Assembly (NCBI GenBank): GCA_041946965.1
Contig: JBHGBM010000103.1
Span: 1-17,330 of the forward strand
Source of the DNA: JBHGBM01 sp041946965
GTDB taxonomy: Bacteria > Acidobacteriota > Terriglobia > Bryobacterales > Bryobacteraceae
DNA length: 17,330 bases
Reading direction: 5' to 3'
Shown piece by piece: positions 1 to 8,342 of this stretch. The notes beneath the pieces are model-generated. The model saw only the letters and a program-made list of their open reading frames with translations, searched no databases and had not been told where the DNA came from. Each line of letters begins with the position of its first letter. The first letter of the stretch is position 1. The translations under genes were made by a program, and so were the position numbers.

Positions 1-65
1 GGACTACTGGGAATGCAGGTCAGCGGCAGCCTAATCATCCACATTTATGTCGCGCACCCATTCCC
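1..65. other. Left-edge gene-free sequence
   Basis: The first 65 bases lie beyond the stop of the minus-strand hydrolase gene. One plus-strand frame stays open from base 2 to a TAA at 32-34, reading DYWECRSAAA, so this could be the last codons of a gene converging from the left. Ten codons are too few to support that, and no domain can be recognised. No hairpin or T-run convincing enough for a terminator was seen. Confidence 0.3.
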
Positions 66-974
66 TCAGGTGCGCGGCGCGCGGAGGTACTTGTTGAAGA
101 AGGCCATGGCCCGGGCCCAGGCGTCGGCGGCCGCCTCGGCGTTGTAATTCGGCCCCGTGTCGTTATGGAACGCGTGGCCGACGCCTTCATAAACCATCAG
201 CCCGTGTACCTTTTGCTGCTGGCTGAGCACCGTAGCCGCCGCCAGCATGCGCTGCGTGAGCGACCGGTCCCGTTCCGCGTAGATGCCCAGCACCGGGGTG
301 CGGATTCTGGCGATGTCTTCCGCCGCGGGCGGAGCCCCATAGAACGGCACGGCGGCCGCGGTCTCGGGCATGCTGACGATGAAATCCCAGACGTTCTGGC
401 CGCCGGCGCAAAAACCCACGATGCCGATGCGGTCAAACACGATGTTGGGGTGGTACTTCAGGTAGTCGAGCCCGGATACCAGGTCCTCAATGCGCTCCCA
501 TGGAACGGTGCGGCCATAGGCGGCCGTCTGCGAAGCGGCATCGGGAAATTGCCCCACGCCGCCCTGCCGTGACAGCAGGTCCACCGAGAGCGCGATAAAG
601 CCGGCGCGCGCGGCGCGGCGGGTGACGTCCTTGATGTGCTCCACCAGTCCGCGGTTCTCGTGTACTACGAGCACCCCCGGCAGGTAGACATCCGGCCCCG
701 CCTTCGGCATCGCCAAGTGGCCGAAGAGCCTGCCGCCCGGTCCGCCCCATTCGATGTCCGACGCCACGATGTCGTCGGCGTTGGCGGGCACGCGGACGTT
801 GTCCGGCACGGGCGTCGGCTGGGCATTCAGGTCCTCGTAACCGGCCAGCACGCCCATGGCGGCGGCCACCCCTCCGGTCCTGCGCGCCACCCGCCGCACC
901 AGGTCACGGCGGCTGATGGCCCCATCTACGTAAAGATGAACTAATTGGTCGATCGGCCCAGGTTTGTCGTACAT
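66..974 (-). CDS. Exported dienelactone hydrolase family protein
   Basis: This 302-residue alpha/beta-hydrolase belongs to the dienelactone hydrolase (DLH) family, which uses a Cys-Asp-His triad to open lactones or cleave related esters. The nucleophile sits in GFCAGG (Cys189), followed by Asp236 in AERD and His267 in GVGHAFH; spacings of 47 and 31 residues are close to those of classical DLH. Glu106 in VVHENRG matches the family's conserved Glu that switches on the cysteine. Residues 20-52 (SRRDLVRR, then an Ala/Gly-rich stretch ending LNAQ) look like a Tat-type leader, so the enzyme is probably exported, unlike the classical cytoplasmic DLH of chlorocatechol degradation. The gene begins 6 bp after the glycoside hydrolase stop, with AAGGGGG just before the ATG, so it is the last gene of that operon. 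The true substrate cannot be read from sequence; an ester on a plant or microbial glycan is possible but inferred. Confidence 0.88.
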   Translation of the reverse strand: MYDKPGPIDQLVHLYVDGAISRRDLVRRVARRTGGVAAAMGVLAGYEDLNAQPTPVPDNVRVPANADDIVASDIEWGGPGGRLFGHLAMPKAGPDVYLPGVLVVHENRGLVEHIKDVTRRAARAGFIALSVDLLSRQGGVGQFPDAASQTAAYGRTVPWERIEDLVSGLDYLKYHPNIVFDRIGIVGFCAGGQNVWDFIVSMPETAAAVPFYGAPPAAEDIARIRTPVLGIYAERDRSLTQRMLAAATVLSQQQKVHGLMVYEGVGHAFHNDTGPNYNAEAAADAWARAMAFFNKYLRAPRT

Positions 975-980
975 GCCCCC

Positions 981-2474
981 TTAGATGCGGAGGCGCACAA
1001 TTTCGATCTCTTCCTTCTCGACGATGGCGAAGGGATAGTCGGCTAGCGGCAGGCCGGTGAGCGCGCGGCGCATGCCATAGACCTCGCCGCTCAGCAGATC
1101 CACCAGGACAGGGCTGCGGAACACCACCCCCGAGGCCTTCAGGTCCACGCGCGCGAACCCGGGCAGGTACTCCGCCGGATACCACGGAAGCCAGTACGCC
1201 AGAATGTGCTTCCCCTGGGCGGACTTGTAACAGGTCAACAAAGGCACGGACGGAAAGGCGTCATCTTCCGCACCGATTCCATAGAACGGGCCGCTCTCTC
1301 TGATCTCGATCTCGTACTCGGTGGGCGCCGCCTGGTAACGGCCGTCCATCAGGGCGCAGAGGTTCTGATAGGCGAAGTAACCCGGCTTGGGTTTGAGGTC
1401 CGGATTGGAGAGCAGGCACTTCTCGTTCACGCCCACGGTTCTTACGCGCGATCCGCCCCGCTCGGGGAAGCCGAGAATCCGGTCGATCGGCTCGCCGGGA
1501 AGCCGTTTCTGCCGTTCGCCGCGGTCCCCCATGTCCACCAGCTTGAAGTAGTTGCTCAGCCCGGCGCCGAGGAAAAACGTGTCGGTGAAGCCCTGGCGCA
1601 AAAGCCACTTCGCCTGGATGTTCACGCCCCACGGGCTGCGTCCGCGGTAGTCCCGGGTGCTGCTGTGCGAAGGGTAGCCGCACTCGCCCTGCCAGATGCG
1701 GATCTTCGGGTTGTGCCGGTCGATGACCTTTCTGACCTCGATGCCCTTGTAGATCCGCTCTTCGGGAACGCCGCCGTACTGGTGGAAGGTGACGATGTCG
1801 ATCAGCCCGGCCGTTCCGGCGCCGAGGAACGCGTCGATGAAAGGCGCATCCAGCCCCGCCGTCGCGCCCGCCAGAATCACGGCCTTCGGGGCGATGGACC
1901 GGATGAGCGTCGCGGTCTCCTTCACCAGGCGCCCGTATTCCCTGCCATCCGGCTTCGCGCCCCAGTAGTGCTCGTGGTTGGGTTCGTTCCAGATTTCCCA
2001 ATAGGCGATCCGGTCCTGGTACCGCCCGACGGTGGCCTTCACGTAAGCCAACCACGCCCGCATGGCTTCAGGGCTCGAGGTCGGCGGACCGGGGCGGCGG
2101 CCGTAAATGGCCGCGAGTTTGGGGTCGTCGTACGTCGCCAGCGGCGTGTACAGCGGGTTGCCGGAGCCCAGCGTGACGAACGGCGTGATGCCGTTCCTTA
2201 TGGCGGTGGCGAAGGCTTGGTCGGTTTCGGTGAAATTGTATTGCCCTTTCTGCTTCTCGATGCCGGACCATGAGGCGCCCAGGCGCGTCCACTTCACGCC
2301 GATTTCGGCGGCGCGAGCCACGAGTTTCTCGTCGAGCGTGCCCGCCTGGATGCCCCAGGGCGAATCCGCGATGGTCTTCGAGTGCCTCGGCTTGATATAC
2401 CCCAGCTTCGTGAGGTTCTTGATTTCGGCGGCCGGCAGGCCGCAGCACAGCCAAAGCGCGAACAGCAGCCTCAT
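981..2474 (-). CDS. Secreted clan GH-A glycoside hydrolase (GH39/GH5-like)
   Basis: The product is a 497-residue retaining glycosidase of TIM-barrel type. The proposed acid/base is Glu164 in WEIWNEPN and the proposed nucleophile is Glu264 in IWQGECG, at the ends of strands 4 and 7 as in clan GH-A; the first strand is marked by KWTRLGASWSGIE near residues 61-73. A small beta domain probably fills the C-terminal 120 residues. The frame stays open far upstream to 2957, but the ATG at 2474 is chosen because it gives a clean Sec signal peptide (MRLLFALWLCCGLPAAE) and overlaps the stop of the upstream DUF362 gene as ATGA, typical of translational coupling. It is the middle gene of a three-gene minus-strand unit. 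The closest family looks like GH39 or a GH5-like group, with exo-xylosidase or related activity possible. Clan membership is well supported; family and substrate are not. Confidence 0.8.
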   Translation of the reverse strand: MRLLFALWLCCGLPAAEIKNLTKLGYIKPRHSKTIADSPWGIQAGTLDEKLVARAAEIGVKWTRLGASWSGIEKQKGQYNFTETDQAFATAIRNGITPFVTLGSGNPLYTPLATYDDPKLAAIYGRRPGPPTSSPEAMRAWLAYVKATVGRYQDRIAYWEIWNEPNHEHYWGAKPDGREYGRLVKETATLIRSIAPKAVILAGATAGLDAPFIDAFLGAGTAGLIDIVTFHQYGGVPEERIYKGIEVRKVIDRHNPKIRIWQGECGYPSHSSTRDYRGRSPWGVNIQAKWLLRQGFTDTFFLGAGLSNYFKLVDMGDRGERQKRLPGEPIDRILGFPERGGSRVRTVGVNEKCLLSNPDLKPKPGYFAYQNLCALMDGRYQAAPTEYEIEIRESGPFYGIGAEDDAFPSVPLLTCYKSAQGKHILAYWLPWYPAEYLPGFARVDLKASGVVFRSPVLVDLLSGEVYGMRRALTGLPLADYPFAIVEKEEIEIVRLRI

Positions 2475-3760
2475 AGCGATGTGACCAGCTCGATGCCCTG
2501 CTTGCGCCCAAGATTGCGGGAGTATTTCCGGTCCGCGTTCCAGTGCTCGTGCACGCCGAGCGTTGCCAGCCGCGCGCCGCCGCCGTTGGGACGGTAAGCG
2601 GTTGCCGCTTTGGCGGCGAGCGCCGCTTCGTGCAGGTAGTTGTCGGCCTGGCCGCGAACCTGCGTGGCCCGCGGCTCGCCGGCCAGAATGTCCAGCCCGA
2701 CCGAATCCAGCGCGACGGGGTCCTGCGACGCAAGCAGGCTGGACGCCCAGTGATCGTTGAAGGACGCGAAGCGGAAGACGTTGCCCTCGTTGTGCGCGGC
2801 TGTGTAAAGGCCGTCGAGCATGTAGAGCATGGTCTTGCCGCCCAGGTGGCGGTGGCCCATCAGGTCGACCAGGGCGTTGTAGGAGCCCATCGCCTGGTCG
2901 CGCAGGACAAACGGGTGCAGCGGAACAGGCGTCCAGCCGCCCTGGTCGGGAAAGCACACCGATCCGAAATGGTTCTTGCCGCCCAGGGTGACGCCGGCCA
3001 TGCCGTGCGGGCGCAGCAGGGCGACGTTGATCATGTACTTCGCCTCGGTCACCTGCCGCGGCAGGTAGGCCGCGGACATGCTCGGGCCGGAGAAGTGAAT
3101 CGGATTGCCCTTGTCCGGTATGGGAGTGCTCCGGCCGCTGAGCCCGTAGGGGTTGTTCACCAGGAACCGTACGCCGCTCGACAGTTTCCTAACCCTGTCG
3201 AAGACCGGCGCACCGATGTTGCGTCCGCCCGCCACTTCGTAGATCAGAATGTCCTCGGCCGGCACCCGGCCGAACTCGATCAGTTGGCCGACCAGCGCGA
3301 GCACCACGTGCGGACTGGGCAGTCCGTTCTTCCCGGGCCTGGACTGCCGCCCGGCGCCCCACTCCTGCCCGCGGTCCTGGTTGGCGTTGATCTTGATGGC
3401 GATCTTCTCGCCGGGCTTGTAGCCGGCATCGCCGAAGCCGTGGGTCTCGTTGAAGTGCCGGAACAGGGCGTCCCAGGCCTGCCGGTCGTTTTTCCGGCCG
3501 GTGAGGGATTGCAGCGTCGCGGAGGCCATGCGGTTCACGGCGTTCTGGTCCGTGGAGGCGTCATCCCACCAGAAGCCCGTGGCGCCGTCCCAGCTTGTTG
3601 CGCGCGCATCGCGCGCCCACGCCACCCTGCCCGGGTAAATTCCCTGGCCTTCGCCGAGGGGATTATTGACGCCTTCGCCCGGTTTAAACGGATCCGCGGC
3701 CGGCACGAAGGCCGCCGCGGGGGTTGCGGCCAGGGATTTGAGAAAACATCTGCGGTGCAT
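2471..3760 (-). CDS. DUF362 domain-containing protein with Tat-like leader
   Basis: The product has 429 residues from the ATG at 3760. That start is preferred over an ATG 30 bases upstream because AAGGAGG (3766-3772) stands 5 nt before it and because it begins with a twin-arginine-like leader, MHRRCFLKSLAATPAAAF. DUF362 hallmarks are KPGEKIAIKINAN (residues 115-127), ILIYEVAGG (171-179) and the core AKYMINVALLRPHGMAGVTL followed by GGKNHFGS (240-268). DUF362 proteins are of unknown function; some relatives carry 4Fe-4S ferredoxin clusters, but only two cysteines (5 and 269) are visible here, so no cluster is expected. It is the first gene of the operon with the glycoside hydrolase (4-nt ATGA overlap) and the DLH-type hydrolase. 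A role in a periplasmic carbohydrate pathway is inferred only from those neighbours. Confidence 0.85.
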   Translation of the reverse strand: MHRRCFLKSLAATPAAAFVPAADPFKPGEGVNNPLGEGQGIYPGRVAWARDARATSWDGATGFWWDDASTDQNAVNRMASATLQSLTGRKNDRQAWDALFRHFNETHGFGDAGYKPGEKIAIKINANQDRGQEWGAGRQSRPGKNGLPSPHVVLALVGQLIEFGRVPAEDILIYEVAGGRNIGAPVFDRVRKLSSGVRFLVNNPYGLSGRSTPIPDKGNPIHFSGPSMSAAYLPRQVTEAKYMINVALLRPHGMAGVTLGGKNHFGSVCFPDQGGWTPVPLHPFVLRDQAMGSYNALVDLMGHRHLGGKTMLYMLDGLYTAAHNEGNVFRFASFNDHWASSLLASQDPVALDSVGLDILAGEPRATQVRGQADNYLHEAALAAKAATAYRPNGGGARLATLGVHEHWNADRKYSRNLGRKQGIELVTSL

Positions 3761-3813
3761 GTGAGCCTCCTTGAAGGTCCCAATATACACCTGCTCGCCG
3801 CTACAATTCAGGA
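3761..3813. promoter_or_regulatory. Divergent promoter region, DUF362 operon / MBL gene
   Basis: The 53-bp gap must hold promoters for both directions. On the plus strand, TACAAT at 3802-3807 ends 6 nt before the ATG at 3814, which places the transcript start at or almost at the start codon (leaderless type). On the minus strand, TATATT (complement of 3782-3787) lies 21 nt before the ATG at 3760 and leaves room for the strong Shine-Dalgarno sequence at 3766-3772. No good -35 box was found for either direction, so the assignment rests on the -10-like elements and position. Confidence 0.4.
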
Positions 3814-4968
3814 ATGCGACTCCGGCCGTGTCTTGTTCTTCTGCTTGCGCTGTGGTTTCCAGCGGCGGCGCAACAGGCGGGTGGCGTCCTGCCTCGCTGG
3901 TCGCCGGGCGAACTCGACATTCACCACATCAACACCGGCAAGGGTGACGCCATCTACTTCATCTTCCCCGACGGAACCACCCTGCTGGCCGATGCTGGGG
4001 CGACGGCGCGCCAGGACCGCGTCACACCGCCACGGCCCGATGGCTCGCGGCGGCCCGGCGAGTGGATTGCGCGTTACATCCGCCGCGTGGCGCCCGACGG
4101 GGCCGCGCCTCAACTCGATTACCTGCTGATCACGCATTTCCACGACGACCACCTGGGGGGCCTGGCGGACGTGGCCGCCGCCATCCCCATAGGCAAGGTG
4201 CTTGACCGCGGCTGGCCGGATTACAACTGGCCCTCGCCGCTCTCCGGCCGCATGATGGAGAGCTACCGCGCGATCCTGAAGTCGAAGCAGGTGGAGCGTT
4301 TTCAACCCGGACGCAAGGATCAGATCGTGCCGTTGAAGGCGCCGCGAAACGACTTCGAAATCCGCAACCTGGTGGCCAACGGCGAGATCTGGACCGGCGA
4401 GGGCGTCCGGACCCGGCAGCTCTTCCCGCCGCTCGATCGAATCCCGCGCCGGGACTGGCCGGACGAGAACATGCTCAGTGCGGGCTTCGTGCTGCGCTAC
4501 GGCAAATTCGATTATTTCCGCGCCGGAGATATCCCCGGAGTGCCCGCGGCCGGCGCCCCGGCATGGCACGACGTGGAAACGCCGGTGGCCAAGGTTGCCG
4601 GCCCGGTCGACGTGAACGTGTGCAACCATCACGCTTATCAGGACACGCAGAACGCGGCGCTGGTGGCCGCCCTCAGGCCCCGGGTGCACATCATCCCGGT
4701 GTGGGCGCCCAGCCACCCGGGCGCGCTGGTGCTGGCGCGGCTGCTTTCCACCCGCCTCTATCCCGGCCCGCGCGATATTTTCGCCACCAACCTGATGCCG
4801 GCCACCCGGGAGGTGATCGGCGCCAGCCTGGACAGCCTGAAGGCGAACCACGGACACATCGTCGTGCGCGTTGCCCCGGGCGGGGCCGTGTATCGCGTGA
4901 TGGTCCTGGACGATGCGGCCGAAACCTGGCGGGTGCTCGCCGTGCACGGCCCCTACGAATCGCGCTGA
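3814..4968 (+). CDS. Exported metallo-beta-lactamase-fold hydrolase, ComEC-tail type
   Basis: The product has 384 residues. A Sec signal peptide (about residues 1-19, ending PAAAQ) is followed by an MBL fold: HHINTGKGDAIYF (37-49) corresponds to the strand that opens the ComEC/Rec2 C-terminal domain, LLADAG (57-62) follows, THFHDDHLGG (107-116) is the metal-binding HxHxDH motif (His108, His110, Asp112, His113), AGD at 237-239 supplies the bridging Asp, and NHHAY (271-275) the later His. The set of metal ligands therefore looks complete. Stand-alone proteins of this type are usually annotated as ComEC/Rec2-related hydrolases; some MBL relatives are nucleases or phosphodiesterases, but substrate cannot be told here. 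It is divergent from the DUF362 operon and 104 bp upstream of the receptor gene. The start has no upstream Shine-Dalgarno spacing, consistent with a leaderless mRNA. Confidence 0.85.
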   Translation: MRLRPCLVLLLALWFPAAAQQAGGVLPRWSPGELDIHHINTGKGDAIYFIFPDGTTLLADAGATARQDRVTPPRPDGSRRPGEWIARYIRRVAPDGAAPQLDYLLITHFHDDHLGGLADVAAAIPIGKVLDRGWPDYNWPSPLSGRMMESYRAILKSKQVERFQPGRKDQIVPLKAPRNDFEIRNLVANGEIWTGEGVRTRQLFPPLDRIPRRDWPDENMLSAGFVLRYGKFDYFRAGDIPGVPAAGAPAWHDVETPVAKVAGPVDVNVCNHHAYQDTQNAALVAALRPRVHIIPVWAPSHPGALVLARLLSTRLYPGPRDIFATNLMPATREVIGASLDSLKANHGHIVVRVAPGGAVYRVMVLDDAAETWRVLAVHGPYESR

Positions 4969-5001
4969 CCGGCGTTCCGCGTACCGGCACATTTCGTTTT
5001 T

Positions 5002-5022
5002 CTGTTCCAGATGGTGGAACAG
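5002..5022. promoter_or_regulatory. Perfect 8-bp dyad, candidate operator
   Basis: CTGTTCCA-N5-TGGAACAG is a perfect inverted repeat with a 5-bp centre, lying just upstream of the promoter-like boxes of the receptor-lyase unit and 50 bp before its ATG. On the plus strand the T-run precedes rather than follows it, so it does not read as an intrinsic terminator for the upstream MBL gene. The spacing and symmetry fit the site of a dimeric regulator; no regulator gene lies nearby. Confidence 0.45.
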
Positions 5023-5025
5023 GGT

Positions 5026-5055
5026 TTGCCATGGACGGAATCGAACGCATATTGT
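5026..5055 (+). promoter_or_regulatory. Candidate sigma-70-type promoter for the receptor-lyase unit
   Basis: TTGCCA at 5026-5031 matches five of six positions of the -35 consensus. CATATT (5048-5053, 16-bp spacer) or TATTGT (5050-5055, 18-bp spacer) would serve as a -10 with four of six matches. The start codon at 5073 follows with a G-rich ribosome binding site at 5061-5068. The dyad at 5002-5022 ends 3 bp before the -35 box. The match is moderate and unproven. Confidence 0.4.
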
Positions 5056-5072
5056 CCCAGTAGGGGGGCACT

Positions 5073-8000
5073 ATGCGTTCTTTACGTGCGGCATGTCTCG
5101 CGTCGCTGGCGATGGCGTTTGCGCCGGCGATTCACGCTCAAACCACCTTCGCTTCCATTACGGGCGCGATCACCGACCCCACCGGGGCGATGATCCCGAA
5201 CGCCACCATCGAGGCCGTGCACACGGCCAGCAACTACCGGTACACGACGCAATCCAACGACGCCGGCGTCTACACGCTGGCGCAACTCCGCGACGGCGAG
5301 TATTCCCTGCGCGTGCGGGCTGCCGGGTTCAAGGAATACGTGGTCCAGAACATTGCCCTGGACTCGCGCGACCAGCGGCGCATCGACGTGCGGTTGGAGG
5401 TGGGCGCCATCGAGGCCACCGTCGAGGTGACCGGCGGCGTCTCGCTCATTGAGACCGAAACCGCGCGCATCAGCGATATGAAAGACGCGCGCATGCTGAA
5501 CAGCCTGCCCTTGAACACGCGCGGGCTCACCAGCTTCCTGCAACTCTCCCCCACGGTGCAGTTGGCCACCGGCGACCGCGCCACGATACGGTTCGCGGGA
5601 AGCCGCAACAACCAGGAAAACCAGAGCATCGACGGGATCAGCTACAACAACCTCTACGACGGCACCCGCATCGCCCCGCTGCAAGGCTACGTGGAAAGCT
5701 TCCAGGAGGTGCGGGTGGATTCGGCCAACAATACGGCCGAGTTCGGCGCCGTGGGGCAGGTGACGGTGATCTCGAAATCGGGCACCAACAAGCTGCACGG
5801 GAGCGCGTTCGAGTATTACGATTCGAGCGGCTTCGCCTCGCGCAACCCGTTCTCGCTCACCAAGGGGTCCTACGTGAACCATTCGCCGGGCTTTTCGCTG
5901 GGCGGCCCGGTGTACATCCCCAAGGTGTACAACGGCGTGAACAAGACGTTCTTCTTCGCTTCGTGGGAGGGCGCCAAGGGCAGCCGGCAGTACACGCTGC
6001 TGAACCCGACGGTGCCGCTCGAGCCGTGGCGCAGCGGCGACTTCTCCGCACTGGCGCCCGCCACCATCGTGCGCGACCCGTTCGCCAACAACACGCCGTT
6101 CGCCGGCAACCGCATCCCCGCCTCGCGCATCAACCCGGTGACAAAGAAGATTCAGGACCGGTTTTATCCGCTGCCCAATTTCGGCGACACCACGCGGCTG
6201 GTGAGCCAGAACTACCGCGAGCTGAAGCCGCGCGAGTTCCAGCCCAACACCTATTGGACGGCCCGCGGCGACCACCGCTTCTCCGATAAGGCGTTCGTCT
6301 TCGGCCGCCTCACCATGAACCACTCCGAGAGCAACCCCTACGAGGGCAACCTGCCGACTATAGGGCAGCGCTGGCAGATCCGCGACACGCGCTCGGTCAA
6401 CGTCTCCTATACCCACAACTTCAGCGCCAACCTGATCAACGAGCTGCGCTGGGGGCTGGCGTTCAACGACAATCCGCGCCACGGGCCGGTGATGGGCCTG
6501 CAATTGGTGAAGGACCTCGGCATTCAGGGGCTGATGGACAACCTGCCGGATATCCAGGGGCTTTTCAAGGTAAGCTTTTCCGGGCTGGGCCTGACGGGTC
6601 TCAGCCAGCAGGACTGGAAACACCCCGGGTTCAAGAACTTCCCGCAGCAGATCCAGGAGCAGGTGAACTGGTTCCGCGGCCGGCACACGCTCAAGGCCGG
6701 CGTGCAGGCCTCGCGCGTGTACTTCGCCGACGGCCAGGCGCCCGCCGCGCTGTTCGGCTCGGCCACCTTCTCCAACCGCTTCACCGGCTTCCCCTACGGC
6801 GATTTCCTGTTGGGCATCCCCACCACGAGTGCGCGCGCCTCGGCGCCGCTGGTAGTGGAGCGGCTGCGGTGGGGATGGGACTTCTTCGTCGCCGACGAAT
6901 TCAAGGTCACGCCGAAGCTGACCCTCAACATCGGGATGCGCTACGAACTCCACCCCGGCTGGATCGAAGTCAGCGGGCGGCAGGGGATGTTCGAGATCGG
7001 CAGCGGCAAGATCGTGGTTCCCGACGGCTCGCTGAAGCTGGTGAGCCCGCTATTGCCCCGCAGCTACGTGGACGTGGTGGAAGCCAGCACGCTGGGCCTG
7101 CCCGGAAAGACCCTGATCCGCACCGACAAGAACAATTTCGCGCCGCGCATCGGTGTGGCTTGGCGTCCGCTGGGGCCTAACACGGTTTTCCGCGCCGGCT
7201 ACGGCATCTTCTTCGACGTGGGACCCGCGCGCATTCGCGACACCGCGGCCTTCGCGCTGGATGAGCCCGCCTACACCAACCCGAGCCCGAACCCGGCCGT
7301 GATCCTGCCCCGCATCTACCCCGCTTCCACGGGCAGCCTGAGCGCCATCAACGTGCCCGCGGCGTGGAACCCGGACCTCAGGACCCCTTACAGCCAGCAG
7401 TACAACGCCACCATCGAGCACCAGCGATGGGGAACGGGCTTCCGCATCTCCTACGTGGGCACCAGCTCGCGCAAGGGCGAGTACGGCTACAACATCAACC
7501 AGCCGCTGCCGGACGCGCGGCCGTATGTGGATAAGCCGCGGTTGTTCCCGAAGTACCCGGCCATCAGCTACCTGACCAACGGCGCCGGGCACCAGTACAA
7601 CTCCCTGACGCTCGAAGCGGAGCGGCGAACCGCCAAGGGTTTCGCCTACCAGGCGTCTTACGTGCTGGCGCGCGACATCGGCGACCTGGAGCGCGAGTAC
7701 GCGCCGGAGAACGCCTACGACCGGCGGCGCGAGCGCGCGGTGTGGGACGACATCCCGACGCACCGCTTCACCAGCAACTGGATTTACGAGCTGCCGTTCG
7801 GCAAGGGCCGGCGGTTCCTCTCCGCAGCCGGCCGCCTGGCCGACATCATCGCGGGAGGATGGGAACTGAGCGGCATCTTCATCGCGCAAACCGGCCAGTT
7901 CCTGACGCCGCTGTGGACGGGCCCGGATCCGACCGGCACCGCCGTCACCTCCAGCCGCACCGCGCCGAACGTCACCATCCGGCCGGACATCCTGCGCGAC

Positions 8001-8342
8001 GGCAATCTCTCCGCGCCTTCGGTCAACCGCTGGTTCGACGTGAGCGCGTTCGGCGCGCCGCAGGCGGGCGCGTTCGGGACCTCGGCGCGCGGCGTCATCA
8101 AAGGGCCCGGCCTCACGCTGCTGCACACGGGCCTGGCCAAGCACTTCAGCCTGCATGAACGGCTGAAGCTGCGCACGGAGCTGACCGCGACCAACGTTAT
8201 GAACCACCCGAACTGGTCCAATCCGGCGATGAACATCAGCTCGCCGGCCTCGGCCGGCATTATCAGCGGCGTGGGCGGGGTTTCCGACTCCGATCAGCCC
8301 GGCGTGCGCAAGCTGCGCGCCGGCGTGAGGCTGGAATGGTAA
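5073..8342 (+). CDS. Oar-like TonB-dependent outer-membrane receptor
   Basis: The product has 1089 residues, normal for the large TonB-dependent receptors abundant in Acidobacteriota. Order: signal peptide (1-22, cut near AIHA-QT); a carboxypeptidase-regulatory-like/Cna-B-like beta domain (about 28-110) with GAITDPTGAMIPNATIEA and DAGVYTLAQLRDGEYSLRV; a plug domain (about 130-240) with SRNNQENQSIDGISYNN and VTVISKSGTNKLHGS; then the 22-strand barrel to an aromatic C-terminus (RLEW), as outer-membrane proteins need for assembly. Such receptors move bulky ligands, often oligosaccharides, using TonB energy; the ligand is not readable from sequence. Start: the ATG is preceded by a G-rich site (TAGGGGGG, 5061-5068). 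No SusD-like partner follows; instead the stop overlaps the start of the lyase-like gene by 7 nt, linking the two products. The family is clear, the substrate is inferred. Confidence 0.93.
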   Translation: MRSLRAACLASLAMAFAPAIHAQTTFASITGAITDPTGAMIPNATIEAVHTASNYRYTTQSNDAGVYTLAQLRDGEYSLRVRAAGFKEYVVQNIALDSRDQRRIDVRLEVGAIEATVEVTGGVSLIETETARISDMKDARMLNSLPLNTRGLTSFLQLSPTVQLATGDRATIRFAGSRNNQENQSIDGISYNNLYDGTRIAPLQGYVESFQEVRVDSANNTAEFGAVGQVTVISKSGTNKLHGSAFEYYDSSGFASRNPFSLTKGSYVNHSPGFSLGGPVYIPKVYNGVNKTFFFASWEGAKGSRQYTLLNPTVPLEPWRSGDFSALAPATIVRDPFANNTPFAGNRIPASRINPVTKKIQDRFYPLPNFGDTTRLVSQNYRELKPREFQPNTYWTARGDHRFSDKAFVFGRLTMNHSESNPYEGNLPTIGQRWQIRDTRSVNVSYTHNFSANLINELRWGLAFNDNPRHGPVMGLQLVKDLGIQGLMDNLPDIQGLFKVSFSGLGLTGLSQQDWKHPGFKNFPQQIQEQVNWFRGRHTLKAGVQASRVYFADGQAPAALFGSATFSNRFTGFPYGDFLLGIPTTSARASAPLVVERLRWGWDFFVADEFKVTPKLTLNIGMRYELHPGWIEVSGRQGMFEIGSGKIVVPDGSLKLVSPLLPRSYVDVVEASTLGLPGKTLIRTDKNNFAPRIGVAWRPLGPNTVFRAGYGIFFDVGPARIRDTAAFALDEPAYTNPSPNPAVILPRIYPASTGSLSAINVPAAWNPDLRTPYSQQYNATIEHQRWGTGFRISYVGTSSRKGEYGYNINQPLPDARPYVDKPRLFPKYPAISYLTNGAGHQYNSLTLEAERRTAKGFAYQASYVLARDIGDLEREYAPENAYDRRRERAVWDDIPTHRFTSNWIYELPFGKGRRFLSAAGRLADIIAGGWELSGIFIAQTGQFLTPLWTGPDPTGTAVTSSRTAPNVTIRPDILRDGNLSAPSVNRWFDVSAFGAPQAGAFGTSARGVIKGPGLTLLHTGLAKHFSLHERLKLRTELTATNVMNHPNWSNPAMNISSPASAGIISGVGGVSDSDQPGVRKLRAGVRLEW

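Noticed and set aside
2475..2957. Upstream extension of the glycoside hydrolase frame
   Set aside because: It overlaps the DUF362 gene in another frame, has shadow-like composition, and would bury the signal peptide that starts at 2474.
2543..4129. Plus-strand open frame (528 codons) across the DUF362 gene and the start of the MBL gene
   Set aside because: It would run through a divergent promoter region and two clear genes, and shows no domain.
4969..5001. Possible terminator after the MBL gene (weak CCGG pairing, then a T-run at 4997-5001)
   Set aside because: The stem is only about 4 bp with a long loop, too weak to call an intrinsic terminator.
5082..6953. Long minus-strand open frame (623 codons) opposite the receptor gene
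   Set aside because: It is rich in Arg, Gly, Val and His with no recognisable domain, and lies fully antisense to a clear receptor; high GC makes such frames common.
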